DNA of 64,000 nt from Pedobacter sp. Bi126 (GTDB lineage Bacteria > Bacteroidota > Bacteroidia > Sphingobacteriales > Sphingobacteriaceae), in NCBI RefSeq assembly GCF_918698245.1, contig NZ_CAKKMS010000004.1, positions 682,001 to 746,000 of the forward strand, in the 5' to 3' direction. Below the pieces are notes generated by a model. It had not been told where the DNA came from. It saw only the letters and a list, made by a program, of their open reading frames with translations, and ran no database searches. A program made the translations under genes and the position numbers. The stretch's first letter is position 1; the number at the start of each line of letters is the position of its first letter. Positions 36,051 through 44,623 of this stretch are shown piece by piece.

Positions 36051-38978
36051 ATGAGTGAAGAATTAGATCAAAACGTAAACGAAGAGCACAAACATACCAT
36101 AACCCCAATCAACGGTTTATACGAAAACTGGTTTCTCGATTATGCGTCTTATGTAATTCTCGATAGGGCAGTTCCGCACATCAACGATGGGCTAAAGCCT
36201 GTTCAACGGCGTATTATGCACTCGCTTAAGGAGATGGATGATGGACGTTTTAATAAGGCGGCGAATGTAATCGGTAACACCATGAAATATCACCCGCACG
36301 GTGATGCATCTATTGGCGATGCGATGGTGCAGATCGGTCAAAAAGATTTATTGATTGATATGCAGGGTAACTGGGGCGATCCGATTACTGGCGATAGTGC
36401 TGCGGCACCACGTTATATCGAGGCACGTTTATCAAAATTTGCCAACGATGTGGTGTTTAACCCTGATACGACCGAGTGGCAGTTAAGTTATGACGGGCGT
36501 AATAACGAGCCAATAACTTTACCGGTTAAATTCCCTTTGTTATTGGCACAAGGTGCTGAGGGGATTGCCGTGGGTTTGGCTACCAAGGTAATGCCGCACA
36601 ATTTTATCGAATTGCTGGATGCCTCGATAGAAGCGCTGAAAGGTGTGCGGCCGAATATATTGCCCGATTTCTTTACGGGCGGTATGGCCGATTTCTCGAA
36701 TTATAATGAAGGGCAGCGTGGAGGTAAAATCCGCGTGCGCGCAAAAATAACCGAGAAGGATAAAAAGACTTTAGTGATTACCGAAGTCCCGTTCAGTACC
36801 ACAACGGGCTCTGTTATTGATAGTATTTTATCGGCCAATGATAAAGGCAAAATCAAGATTAAAAAGATTGAGGATAATACCGCGGCTAATGTAGAAATTG
36901 TAGTGCACCTGGCACCAGGTATTTCGCCTGATGTAACCATTGACGCACTATATGCTTTTACCGCTTGTGAGGTGTCTATTTCGCCAAATACCTGTATTAT
37001 TCAAGGGGATAAGCCACTCTTTTTGAGTGTAAACGATATCCTGATTGAAAATACAAAACACACTAAAAATTTATTAAAAAGAGAGTTGGAGATCCGCTTG
37101 CACGAGTTGCAGGAAAAGATTTTCTTTAGTTCTTTACTTAAAATATTTATTCAGGAGGGGATGTACAAAAATCCTGAATATGAAAACTCAACCAATTTTG
37201 ATACCGTAGTTGAGGTATTACACATTTTATTTGATCCGTTTAAGCCATCGCTTTACCGCGAAATTTTACCTGAGGATTTTAAGAAGCTGATTGATAAGCC
37301 AATGAGTAGCATCACTCGTTTTGATGTGAAAAAGGCCGATGAGCAGATGAAAAATCTGGAAGATGAAATTAAAGTGGTTAAAAATCATTTAAAACACCTT
37401 ACCGATTATGCCATTGCCTGGTACCAGAAACTGAAAGATAAATACGGAAAAGGAAGAGAACGTAAAACCGAAATCCGTTTGTTCGATCGCGTAGAAGCTT
37501 CAAAAGTTGCATTGGCGAATGTGAAACTGTACATGAATGCAGAAGATGGTTTTATTGGGACAGGATCAGGATTAAGGAAAGATAAACATGTTGCCGATTG
37601 TTCGGATATTGATGAGGTAATTGTTTTCCGTGAGGATGGTAAATGCATCATCACCAAAGTTGCCGAAAAAACCTTCGTGGGTAAAAATATTATACACGCA
37701 CAGGTATTTAAGAAAAACGATGAGCGCACCATTTACAATATGGTTTATAAAGACGGTGCAAGTGGTACTTCCTATATTAAAAGGTTTGCCGTAGTTGGCG
37801 TAACACGTGATAAAGAATACGATTTAACCAAGGGATCGAAAGGCTCGAAGGTTTTATATTTTACCGCCAACCCTAATGGTGAGGCTGAAGTAGTGAATGT
37901 TGCATTAAAACCGCATTCTAAATTGCGCAAGCTTCAGTTCGATCAGGATTTTGCAGAAGTGGCCATTAAAGGACGTGGCTCACAGGGGAATATCATTTCT
38001 AAATATCCGGTTAAGAAAATCATTCTGAAGAGCAAAGGAGTTTCTACTTTATCAGGACTAAAAATCTGGTACGATGATTTATTAAAACGCTTAAATGTTG
38101 ATGGTCGCGGAAAATACCTGGGCGAATTTGATGGCGACGACCGCATTTTACAGGTACACAAGGATGGCTTCTATGAGTTAAGTTCTTTCGAATTGAGTAA
38201 CCACTTTGATGATGGCCTGATCTTGATCCAGAAGTTTGATCCGGAAAAGATTTTTGCCGCGGTCCATTTTGAAGGTAAAGCACAAAATTATTTTATTAAA
38301 CGTTTTGCATTCGAACTGCAAGCTAATGGTAGGAAAACCATTTTCATTAGTGAGGAGCAGAAATCAAGGTTGCTGTTCCTTACATCAAATCCGGGAGCAA
38401 AAATTATTGTTGATGTTTTAAAGGGTAAAACCCAAATTCCGGAAACATTGGATTTAACCTTAGCAGAACTGATTGACGTTAAAGGACTAAAAGCAAATGG
38501 CAATAGACTGTCACCCCACGATGTTCAAAAAGTAGTATTAGAAGAGCCTGAGATAGAAATTGAGGCGGTTGAGGAAGCAACAATTGACGAGGAAGAGGGT
38601 GCTGAAGAAGCACTAGATGAGGTGGTTACAAACGAAAAAGCAATTGCGAACGAGGAAACCGTAACAGAACCAGAAGTGCCGGAAGAGGTAATAGACAAAC
38701 CTGTTGTAGCGCAGCCAAAACCAAAATTCGAACGCAAAGAAGAACCTCAAGAAGTGCCTGTGGTTAAGCCAGAAAAACCAGAGGTAAAAGAAAAACCTGT
38801 TACTGTAGAAAAGCCATTAGTAGAAAAGTCTAAGCCAGAAGCCGAACCTGTTAAAAAAGAAGTTAAAACCGGAGATAAACCCGAAGCAGAAGAAAAACCT
38901 GCCAAAAAGATAGATTTCGAGATCACTAATCCTGACGATATCGATATTGATGACAAAGGACAGTTAGGGTTGTTCTAA
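36051..38978 (+). CDS. parC: DNA topoisomerase IV subunit A
   Basis: This is the DNA-cleaving subunit that pairs with ParE. The winged-helix region has the AAPRYIEARL word with active-site Tyr122. The quinolone-region equivalent HPHGDASIGDAMVQ lies near residues 82-95. The C-terminal beta-pinwheel spans about 500-820. Beyond it is a tail of roughly 130 residues, very rich in Glu, Pro, Lys and Val (acidic stretch about 830-870, then PEKPEVKEKP-like repeats). The total of 975 residues is longer than E. coli ParC (752). GyrA can be confused with it, but pairing with the ParE-type gene at 22475 favours ParC. Confidence 0.92.
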   Translation: MSEELDQNVNEEHKHTITPINGLYENWFLDYASYVILDRAVPHINDGLKPVQRRIMHSLKEMDDGRFNKAANVIGNTMKYHPHGDASIGDAMVQIGQKDLLIDMQGNWGDPITGDSAAAPRYIEARLSKFANDVVFNPDTTEWQLSYDGRNNEPITLPVKFPLLLAQGAEGIAVGLATKVMPHNFIELLDASIEALKGVRPNILPDFFTGGMADFSNYNEGQRGGKIRVRAKITEKDKKTLVITEVPFSTTTGSVIDSILSANDKGKIKIKKIEDNTAANVEIVVHLAPGISPDVTIDALYAFTACEVSISPNTCIIQGDKPLFLSVNDILIENTKHTKNLLKRELEIRLHELQEKIFFSSLLKIFIQEGMYKNPEYENSTNFDTVVEVLHILFDPFKPSLYREILPEDFKKLIDKPMSSITRFDVKKADEQMKNLEDEIKVVKNHLKHLTDYAIAWYQKLKDKYGKGRERKTEIRLFDRVEASKVALANVKLYMNAEDGFIGTGSGLRKDKHVADCSDIDEVIVFREDGKCIITKVAEKTFVGKNIIHAQVFKKNDERTIYNMVYKDGASGTSYIKRFAVVGVTRDKEYDLTKGSKGSKVLYFTANPNGEAEVVNVALKPHSKLRKLQFDQDFAEVAIKGRGSQGNIISKYPVKKIILKSKGVSTLSGLKIWYDDLLKRLNVDGRGKYLGEFDGDDRILQVHKDGFYELSSFELSNHFDDGLILIQKFDPEKIFAAVHFEGKAQNYFIKRFAFELQANGRKTIFISEEQKSRLLFLTSNPGAKIIVDVLKGKTQIPETLDLTLAELIDVKGLKANGNRLSPHDVQKVVLEEPEIEIEAVEEATIDEEEGAEEALDEVVTNEKAIANEETVTEPEVPEEVIDKPVVAQPKPKFERKEEPQEVPVVKPEKPEVKEKPVTVEKPLVEKSKPEAEPVKKEVKTGDKPEAEEKPAKKIDFEITNPDDIDIDDKGQLGLF

Positions 38979-38986
38979 ATAGATTT

Positions 38987-39035
38987 GAGAGTTGTCAACT
39001 TTAATGGCCTGGTAGCAAGAAAGTTGACAACTCTT
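38987..39035 (+). terminator. hairpin after parC
   Basis: GAGTTGTCAACTT (near 38989-39002) pairs with AAGTTGACAACTC (near 39021-39033) across an 18-nt loop. It lies 8 bp past the stop. The T-tract is weak (TTCACATTTC), so it may be Rho-assisted or simply protect the 3' end. Confidence 0.5.
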
Positions 39036-39068
39036 CACATTTCAATCAAAACATTTCATTTTTAAACC

Positions 39069-39076
39069 TATATTTG
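39069..39076 (+). promoter_or_regulatory. candidate -7 promoter box for the TPP riboswitch transcript
   Basis: TATATTTG is an exact TAnnTTTG match lying directly before the P1 arm of the riboswitch, where transcription of a TPP aptamer should begin. Confidence 0.55.
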
Positions 39077-39257
39077 CCTTGCTCAAAGGGGTGCTTTTGA
39101 TGTTGCAATGTCTGTTGCCATCAATTTGCTGAGATTATACCCATTTAGAGGTTTAAGCCAAAAGGTTCAAGGTATAGGGTTTAACCTTACACCCTATACC
39201 TCAAACCTTACACCTTCTAATGAACCTGATGCGGGTAATGCCGCCGTAGGAAGAGGT
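39077..39257 (+). promoter_or_regulatory. TPP (THI element) riboswitch with an enlarged J2-4 junction
   Basis: The aptamer words are all present in order: GGGGTGC (39088-39094), a P3 hairpin from TTGATG to CATCAA, CTGAGA (39129-39134), TACCC (39138-39142), GAACCTGAT (39222-39230), and a P5 stem GCGG/CCGC enclosing GTAATG, then CGTAGG (39245-39250). Between TACCC and GAACCTGAT, where a handful of bases is usual, there are 79 nt. They form a 10-bp hairpin (GGTATAGGGT at 39171-39180 with ACCCTATACC at 39191-39200) flanked by GGTTTAAG/AAACCTTA-like units. The switch should lower expression of the downstream transporter when TPP is plentiful. I see no clear terminator after the aptamer, so the output mode is open. 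Confidence 0.88.
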
Positions 39258-39331
39258 TAAAATTTACAAAACTGTTTCGCCCCGAAAACGGTATCTAATT
39301 ATTTTACCGGCCAGAAGGCAAATTATTGTAA

Positions 39332-39952
39332 ATGAATTTTCAAGATTGGTTTAGGCTTTTTCAGGAGCAGATTTTACACACCTCATTAATCGAATGGTTG
39401 GCTGTGGGTTTTGGGGTATCTGAAGTTTTATTGGCGAAGAAGAATAGTATCTGGCTTTATCCAACAGGAATAATTTCGATCCTGTTATCGATGTTTCTAC
39501 TCTTAAATGTAAAGCTGTATGCAGAAACCTTGCTGAGCATTTATTATTTGGTGATGAGCGTTTACGGATGGATAATCTGGAAGAAAAGAAAACAGGAGGG
39601 AGAAAATCAGGTTTCATGGTCGAGCAATAAAGAATTAACCATTGCTGTTTTAATTTCTGTGATTGGTTTCGGTGTCCTTTACCTTGTATTGAGGCATTAT
39701 ACCGATTCGGATGTGCCAGTTTTTGATGCCTTTGTATCTTCAACGGCATGGGCAGGTATGTGGCTGTTGGCCAAGCGTAAAATAGAAAACTGGATATTCC
39801 TGAACATTTCTAATATTGTGGCCATTCCGTTGCTGTTTCATAAAAAGCTTCCACTTATGGCCTGTTTAACTACGTTTTTGTTCACTGTAGCCATATTTGG
39901 GTTTTTAGACTGGAAGAAGATCATTGACAAAAGCAGACTCAAACTGGCTTAG
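39332..39952 (+). CDS. pnuT: PnuC-family thiamine transporter (PnuT)
   Basis: A 206-residue inner membrane protein with about seven helices. It carries the PnuC-family pattern of an early LIEWLAVGFGVSEVLLAKKNS stretch (about 19-39), YYLVMSVYGWIIWKK (about 71-85) and the WLLAKRKIENW word (about 146-156). PnuC relatives import nicotinamide riboside, but members preceded by TPP riboswitches are the thiamine importers named PnuT. The riboswitch immediately upstream supports thiamine here. The transporter works by facilitated diffusion with trapping by pyrophosphorylation. Confidence 0.88.
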   Translation: MNFQDWFRLFQEQILHTSLIEWLAVGFGVSEVLLAKKNSIWLYPTGIISILLSMFLLLNVKLYAETLLSIYYLVMSVYGWIIWKKRKQEGENQVSWSSNKELTIAVLISVIGFGVLYLVLRHYTDSDVPVFDAFVSSTAWAGMWLLAKRKIENWIFLNISNIVAIPLLFHKKLPLMACLTTFLFTVAIFGFLDWKKIIDKSRLKLA

Positions 39953-39982
39953 TTGCTTTCCTACACAAAGTAAAAAATAATC

Positions 39983-41071
39983 ATGCAAGAAACATTAACC
40001 ATCACCTGGCAGGAAAAAGTAAAAGCTTATGCAGCAATTTCTGAAGAAATGGGAAAACTTCATCCCGAAATTTTAGAACTTGCCTATCAGGAAAACTGGT
40101 TTAAGCTTTTTGTACCCGAAATTTATGGCGGACCAAACAAAAAACTTCCTGAAATTTTAAGATTGGAAGAAGAATTGGCTGAAGCTGATGGAAGTTTAGG
40201 TTGGACCATTACACTTTGCGCCGGTGCAGGCTGGTTTGCCGGGTTTCTAAATCCTGAACTGGCTGCAGAGATTTTTGCTGATCGTGAAGTTTGTTTTGCC
40301 GGGAGTGGTGCCGTTGGTGGGGTGGCCATTAAAACGCAAAGTGGATATCTGCTTAATGGAAAATGGAGCTATGCCAGTGGGGCATTGCACGCCACTATAT
40401 TTACAGCCAACTGCACGCTTAAAAACGAAAATGGTGATGATATTTTAGATGAAAATGGAGAACCTGAAATAAAATCATTTATCCTTAAAAAGGAGGAAGT
40501 AAATATTTTACCCGGATGGTCTTACTTTGGTTTAATTGCAACGGGCAGTCATGCTTTTGAAGTCTGTGATTTAAACGTCGACGAAAATAGGACCTTTAAA
40601 ATTAACCAGCATATCGAAGTGGCAGATTCTGGCTTTGATTATCCCTTTTTACAGCTCGCAGAAACCACGTTAACAGTAAATAGTTTAGGGATGACCAATC
40701 ATTTTATTAAACTGGTAGAGCAATCTTTTTATTCACGTTCTGGATTGGGGAGATATAATGAAGCGCAAATTTTGTTTTTCAACAACGAACTTAACCGTTG
40801 TAAAGAAGAAGTACTAAATCTTCGTACAAAATTCTACCATGCGTTTGAGGAGTCCTGGAATCAATTAATGGATGATGGCGAAATTGATGAGGATACCTTA
40901 ATGGAGGTGAGTTCAATCAGTCGTAAATTGGCCCATGCCTGTTGGAAATCGGCAGCTACATTATTCCCATACTGTGGCTTGGAGGCTGCAAAAAAGGAAT
41001 CAGAAATTAATAGGGTTTGGAGAGATATTCATACAGCGAGCCAACACGCTTTACTTACTTTCGAAATTTAA
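39983..41071 (+). CDS. acyl-CoA dehydrogenase-like flavoprotein
   Basis: A 362-residue protein with the acyl-CoA dehydrogenase fold: an N-terminal helical domain with EIYGGPNKKLPEIL (about 47-60) and EEELAEADGSLGWT (about 64-77), a beta domain near 95-210 (GYLLNGKWSYASGALHA), and a C-terminal helical bundle. There is no obvious catalytic Glu in the usual C-terminal position. It resembles the HsaA-type or NcnH-like monooxygenase/dehydrogenase branch more than fatty acid dehydrogenases. It starts 30 bp after pnuT and may be under the same TPP control, which would be unexpected. Substrate unknown. It ends one base before the convergent msrA stop. Confidence 0.75.
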   Translation: MQETLTITWQEKVKAYAAISEEMGKLHPEILELAYQENWFKLFVPEIYGGPNKKLPEILRLEEELAEADGSLGWTITLCAGAGWFAGFLNPELAAEIFADREVCFAGSGAVGGVAIKTQSGYLLNGKWSYASGALHATIFTANCTLKNENGDDILDENGEPEIKSFILKKEEVNILPGWSYFGLIATGSHAFEVCDLNVDENRTFKINQHIEVADSGFDYPFLQLAETTLTVNSLGMTNHFIKLVEQSFYSRSGLGRYNEAQILFFNNELNRCKEEVLNLRTKFYHAFEESWNQLMDDGEIDEDTLMEVSSISRKLAHACWKSAATLFPYCGLEAAKKESEINRVWRDIHTASQHALLTFEI

Positions 41072-41614
41072 TTATTCCAAAAGCGCTGGTTTAATTTTAT
41101 CTTTAAAATCAGTAGCAAACTTATTAAGTTTAGGTTGTATCACAAATGCACAATAAGGTTTCCCCTGATTATTGTTAAAATAGTTTTGATGATAATCTTC
41201 AGCTTCATAAAATTCGGCTATAGGAGAAACTTCTGTCGCAATGGGCTTATCGAAAATATGTTGTTGGGTTAAATCTTCGATCATTTTCTCCGTCTGTTTT
41301 TTCTGATCTTCATTTTCATAAAAAACCACCGAGCGGTATTGCGTGCCAACATCATTACCCTGTCTATTTAAAGTTGTTGGATTATGGGTTTTAAAGAATA
41401 CCAATAAAAGCTCATTGAACGAAATAACACTTTCATCGAATGAGATTCTAATTACTTCTGCGTGTCCGGTATCGCCGTTACAAATTTCCATATAGGTAGG
41501 ATGCTTTAAATCTCCCCCCATATAGCCTGATGTAACCTGGCTTACTCCATTTAACGTCTGAAAAACGGCTTCGGTGCACCAAAAGCAGCCGCCGCCAAAT
41601 GTTGCTGTTTGCAT
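41072..41614 (-). CDS. msrA: peptide-methionine (S)-S-oxide reductase
   Basis: MsrA repairs methionine-S-sulfoxide in oxidised proteins. The catalytic word GGGCFWCTE is at residues 7-15, with Cys10 as the nucleophile. The GYMGG (about 31-35), HAEVIRI (about 52-58) and GTQYRS (about 88-93) stretches follow, and the EDYHQNY motif is near 136-142. The 180-residue length is standard and there is no fused MsrB. Its stop abuts the stop of the convergent flavoprotein gene. Confidence 0.95.
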   Translation of the reverse strand: MQTATFGGGCFWCTEAVFQTLNGVSQVTSGYMGGDLKHPTYMEICNGDTGHAEVIRISFDESVISFNELLLVFFKTHNPTTLNRQGNDVGTQYRSVVFYENEDQKKQTEKMIEDLTQQHIFDKPIATEVSPIAEFYEAEDYHQNYFNNNQGKPYCAFVIQPKLNKFATDFKDKIKPALLE

Positions 41615-41796
41615 ATCCTACGTATATAAAATCTATTCCAATTTTTAGATCAATCAAAAAAAGACATTTTTTTGATATTAAAGATTGGTCGGACACCGAT
41701 TATTCCTATAAGTTTTAAGGAGATGCTGTTAGACAGCGCTTTAGGGTAAATACTTCAATGTCCTTAGGATTAGGTAGTCTTAATTAACAGCAGATA

Positions 41797-41844
41797 AAAA
41801 AGGATGCACACAGATATAGAATCTTTGTGTATCTGTGATTAAAA
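41797..41844. repeat. ACACAGAT...ATCTGTG short interspersed repeat
   Basis: About 48 bp, matching the copy at 5497-5551 at both edges (GGATGCACACAGAT and ATCTGTG-TTAA) with a shortened middle. The edges are mutually complementary, so a hairpin can form. Confidence 0.45.
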
Positions 41845-41910
41845 AACTTAACTAAATGGAATTGATAAATACATCACAAAATGTATCCTATATAGCATGA
41901 AAACAAAAAA

Positions 41911-41932
41911 GCCTGTAATCGTAATTACAGGC
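41911..41932 (-). terminator. intrinsic terminator of the lipoprotein gene 41941-42990
   Basis: A 9-bp perfect stem, GCCTGTAAT (41911-41919) with ATTACAGGC (41924-41932), with a 4-nt loop. On the minus strand it is followed by TTTTTTG. It lies 8 bp past the stop. Confidence 0.8.
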
Positions 41933-41940
41933 TTCTACTT

Positions 41941-42990
41941 TTATTGATATTGAATATATATCGGTTTTGGTGTAAGCTTTAACAGCTCTTCTGGAGTCAT
42001 CAAACGCTTCGGATCTTTCTTTAGATCATTTTTGTAAAACAATTTAAAGCCGGTAAACTGTACAGGTTCGCCTTGTATAAAATGGCGGTAGGTGCCTTTT
42101 TTTAATTCAGGCTCGCCCCATCCATCCATATGCATTACAACCTGCACTTCTGGACGTAATTTGATACTCGGAGAATTGGTTACCATCTTCTTCGTAAAAC
42201 GGTGCAATACAAATACTTTTGGAGGTAAATTGTGTTTTTTAACAATATCTGCTAAATATCCGGTTACATAATTAATATCGGCAGCATCATAGGTGCCTAT
42301 CTTTTTGCCTGGCAATGTTCCGTCTTTCATTGAAAATTCAGGGTCGATACCTAAATGAACGTATGGCAATTCCAGGTATTTTGCGATGTGAGGTAACTCT
42401 GCTTTTATGGTACTTAAAGCTACCTGAAGATCTAAAAATACAATGGTATTGGGTTGCATTTTGGCAATTTTCAAAACAGAATCAATCTGTTTATTGCCCA
42501 TTCTGTTGATGTATTTTCCATCTTTCCCCGGTGTTCCACTTGCTACTGCAGCAATATAGTGTAATCCTGGTTGTACAGGGGTAGAGGGATCAGCCTTTTC
42601 CCAATGTTTAACCTCAGCATTTAAACGTTTCCACATTTCTTTAGGCGCATATTCGCCAAGCGCACCCATTTTTTTCGAATGCAGGTTTCCATAATAAACA
42701 ACTATGCGTTTAAAAGGTAAAATGGCTCCCGCCAAAGGATATGGTTGTTTTTTTACTGGCCATCTTCCGGTAGTATCTCCGTTTGCCAGTTTTTTTACCA
42801 ACGAATCGTAAAGCTTTGGATCAACCGGTTTCATTACGTTTACCGTCGAGTCCGTTTTCTTTTTAGTTGAATCAGAAGAGAAGATTTTACCGATACCGCC
42901 ACTGCTCTTACCGTCTGAATTACAGTTGGCAAATAAGCTGATTGCGGCAAAACCAAGTATTAGTGTGCCTGCTAATTGAGGAAATTTCAT
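41941..42990 (-). CDS. conserved hypothetical lipoprotein, possibly a TIM-barrel protein
   Basis: I do not recognise a named family. The 349-residue protein has a lipoprotein signal ending FANC (Cys23) and a Ser/Lys/Asp-rich linker up to about residue 55. A globular domain with alternating hydrophobic strands follows: IVVYYGNLHSK (about 95-105), LHYIAAVASG, NTIVFLDLQVALS, YVHLGIDPEFSM (about 211-222), KVFVLHRFT and VQVVMHMDGWG (about 281-291). The run of strand-end acidic residues resembles a (beta/alpha)8 barrel such as those of glycoside hydrolases. No catalytic assignment is made. The envelope location is inferred from the lipobox. Confidence 0.65.
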   Translation of the reverse strand: MKFPQLAGTLILGFAAISLFANCNSDGKSSGGIGKIFSSDSTKKKTDSTVNVMKPVDPKLYDSLVKKLANGDTTGRWPVKKQPYPLAGAILPFKRIVVYYGNLHSKKMGALGEYAPKEMWKRLNAEVKHWEKADPSTPVQPGLHYIAAVASGTPGKDGKYINRMGNKQIDSVLKIAKMQPNTIVFLDLQVALSTIKAELPHIAKYLELPYVHLGIDPEFSMKDGTLPGKKIGTYDAADINYVTGYLADIVKKHNLPPKVFVLHRFTKKMVTNSPSIKLRPEVQVVMHMDGWGEPELKKGTYRHFIQGEPVQFTGFKLFYKNDLKKDPKRLMTPEELLKLTPKPIYIQYQ

Positions 42991-43087
42991 AGATATTATA
43001 TAGATAATTAAAGTTTAGACAGTTTCCGAATCTGTTTTGATGAAAGTAGGGTGGAAATCTCGTAGTTTAAAATAAAGTAATCAACAT

Positions 43088-43969
43088 TTACACATTACAG
43101 AATTTGCCAAAAACCCCCAATGGCAATTTAATGCCCGAAGTAGCCTGTAGAAAAAGTTCTCCAGTTTCGAGGTTTTTAACTGATGGGAATGAGGTACGGA
43201 TAAGGTTTTCTACAATTACCGACGAAAACCCTAATGAATAAGTATTTAGGATTAAGAAGTGTTCTTTTTCATCCAGCAGCTGTACCACATCCTGCATCAT
43301 TTCCTGGATATGATCTTCCAATTTCCATTTTTCGCCATTAGGGCCATGGCCGTAAGCAGGAGGATCTAAAATGATTCCGTTGTATTTTTTGCCTCTTTTT
43401 AATTCTTTTTTTACAAACTTTAAGGCATCCTCTACCATCCAACGGGTATCCTTCAAGCCTGAAAGCTCCTGGTTTTCGTTTGCCCAGGTAACTACCTGTT
43501 TAATCGAATCTACGTGCGTAGTTTCAGCACCTGCTGCATTGGCAATTAGTGATGCCGCACCGGTGTAGGCGAAAAGATTTAAAACTTTAGGCTGTGGCGT
43601 TTTAAATTTTTTAATAGACGAAGAGATGAAATCCCAGTTTACTGCCTGCTCGGGGAATACGCCCACGTGTTTAAAAGAAGTTAAACCTAAGCGGAGTTTA
43701 ATGGCCACTTCATCATTTTTATATTCTACATGCCAACGATCGGGAATAGATTGATTTTTCTTTACCCATTCGCCAGAAGTAGCTGAACGGCCTCTGAAAG
43801 TAATGTTGGCTGTTTTTTTCCAATCTTGCTCTGAATATGTTTTTTTCCATACCGCCTGAGGTTCAGGACGGATAAGGGTTACATTTCCAAAACGTTCTAA
43901 TTTTTCAAAATCCCCGCAATCAATCAGTTCATAATCTTTCCAGTGGGTTGGGGCAAGTAATTGTATCAT
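43088..43969 (-). CDS. class I SAM-dependent methyltransferase, RlmI/RlmK-like
   Basis: A 293-residue enzyme with the SAM-binding motif LNLFAYTGAASL (about 137-148), the acidic loop TTHVDSIKQV (about 157-166) and the motif IV word LDPPAYGHGPNG (about 203-214), as in 23S rRNA cytosine methyltransferases of the RlmI/RlmK/YccW group. The PUA domain of RlmI is not evident, so the exact RNA target is uncertain. It begins 4 bp after the toxin stop and probably shares a transcript with it. Confidence 0.8.
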   Translation of the reverse strand: MIQLLAPTHWKDYELIDCGDFEKLERFGNVTLIRPEPQAVWKKTYSEQDWKKTANITFRGRSATSGEWVKKNQSIPDRWHVEYKNDEVAIKLRLGLTSFKHVGVFPEQAVNWDFISSSIKKFKTPQPKVLNLFAYTGAASLIANAAGAETTHVDSIKQVVTWANENQELSGLKDTRWMVEDALKFVKKELKRGKKYNGIILDPPAYGHGPNGEKWKLEDHIQEMMQDVVQLLDEKEHFLILNTYSLGFSSVIVENLIRTSFPSVKNLETGELFLQATSGIKLPLGVFGKFCNV

Positions 43970-43973
43970 GTAT

Positions 43974-44357
43974 TTAAAATAACTTTAAATTTGGGTAATT
44001 TATAATGTATTGATCGTCAGTGATCAAAGTGAGCTTGTCTGCTAATGCCTGTGCAATAATCAATCTGTCAAATGGGTCTCTGTGGATCAACGGTAACGCT
44101 AAATACTCGTCAAGATGTTGTTTTTGGATATTCAATACTGATATACTGAAATTGCTTATTACCTCATACATCTCTTCTAGGTTTCTGGTAACAATCAGTT
44201 TTCCTATGTTAAGCTTTATAATGATTTCCCATAAACTGGCAATGCTTATAAATTTTTCATTTTCAGAATCAATAATGCTGTTTATTGTTGACTGATCAAG
44301 ATTATGATCTTCATTAATTAATGAAATGAAAATATGCGTATCGAGTAAAAGACGCAT
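43974..44357 (-). CDS. PIN-domain toxin, VapC family
   Basis: A 127-residue PIN-fold endoribonuclease. It has the first acidic residue in LLLDTHIF (Asp6), a Glu in SLWEIIIK (about 41-48) and the HRDPFDRLIIAQA word (about 92-104) holding later acidic ligands for Mg2+. This is the SLWEI/HRDPFDR subgroup of VapC-like toxins. Its start overlaps the antitoxin stop by one base (TAATG), the normal coupling in toxin-antitoxin operons. RNA target unknown. Confidence 0.85.
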   Translation of the reverse strand: MRLLLDTHIFISLINEDHNLDQSTINSIIDSENEKFISIASLWEIIIKLNIGKLIVTRNLEEMYEVISNFSISVLNIQKQHLDEYLALPLIHRDPFDRLIIAQALADKLTLITDDQYIINYPNLKLF

Positions 44358-44599
44358 TACATATAATCTTTTAAATCGTCTATTGGATCATTAAAATCTT
44401 TAGGGATGATAAATAAACCTTTTGCAGCGCCATATAAGCTTTTTGGTTCTTCAACAACATTTGCTTTTTCACTTGCTGATTTAGGAAAGCTCTTCGAATG
44501 TTTAGCTTTTAAAAAATCAATAAAATCTTCTACCTCATTTACCATGCTTTCTGGTAAGGTTTCCAATTTGTGAATGATATTTTTTGTAGCCGTTGTCAT
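44357..44599 (-). CDS. antitoxin, DUF2281/VapB-like
   Basis: An 80-residue protein. Its N-terminal half (about 5-35) has the helical LETLPESMVNEVEDFIDFLKAKH word typical of DUF2281 antitoxins paired with this class of PIN toxin. The rest is polar and should wrap the toxin, ending in a short acidic tail. There is no obvious AbrB or ribbon-helix-helix DNA-binding segment, so autoregulation is not evident from sequence. It starts 24 bp after mlaF on the same strand. Confidence 0.78.
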   Translation of the reverse strand: MTTATKNIIHKLETLPESMVNEVEDFIDFLKAKHSKSFPKSASEKANVVEEPKSLYGAAKGLFIIPKDFNDPIDDLKDYM

Positions 44600-44623
44600 A
44601 ACTAAACAAATATAAGAATTTTC

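Larger units (their letters stand above)
41615..41940. other. 326-bp intergenic region with repeats
   Basis: It contains a GGATGCACACAGAT...ATCTGTGATTAA repeat (41797-41844), a variant of the one at 5497-5551, and the terminator at 41911-41932. The first 150 bp hold an msrA promoter region rich in TATA-like words but no exact consensus. No gene is seen. Confidence 0.4.
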
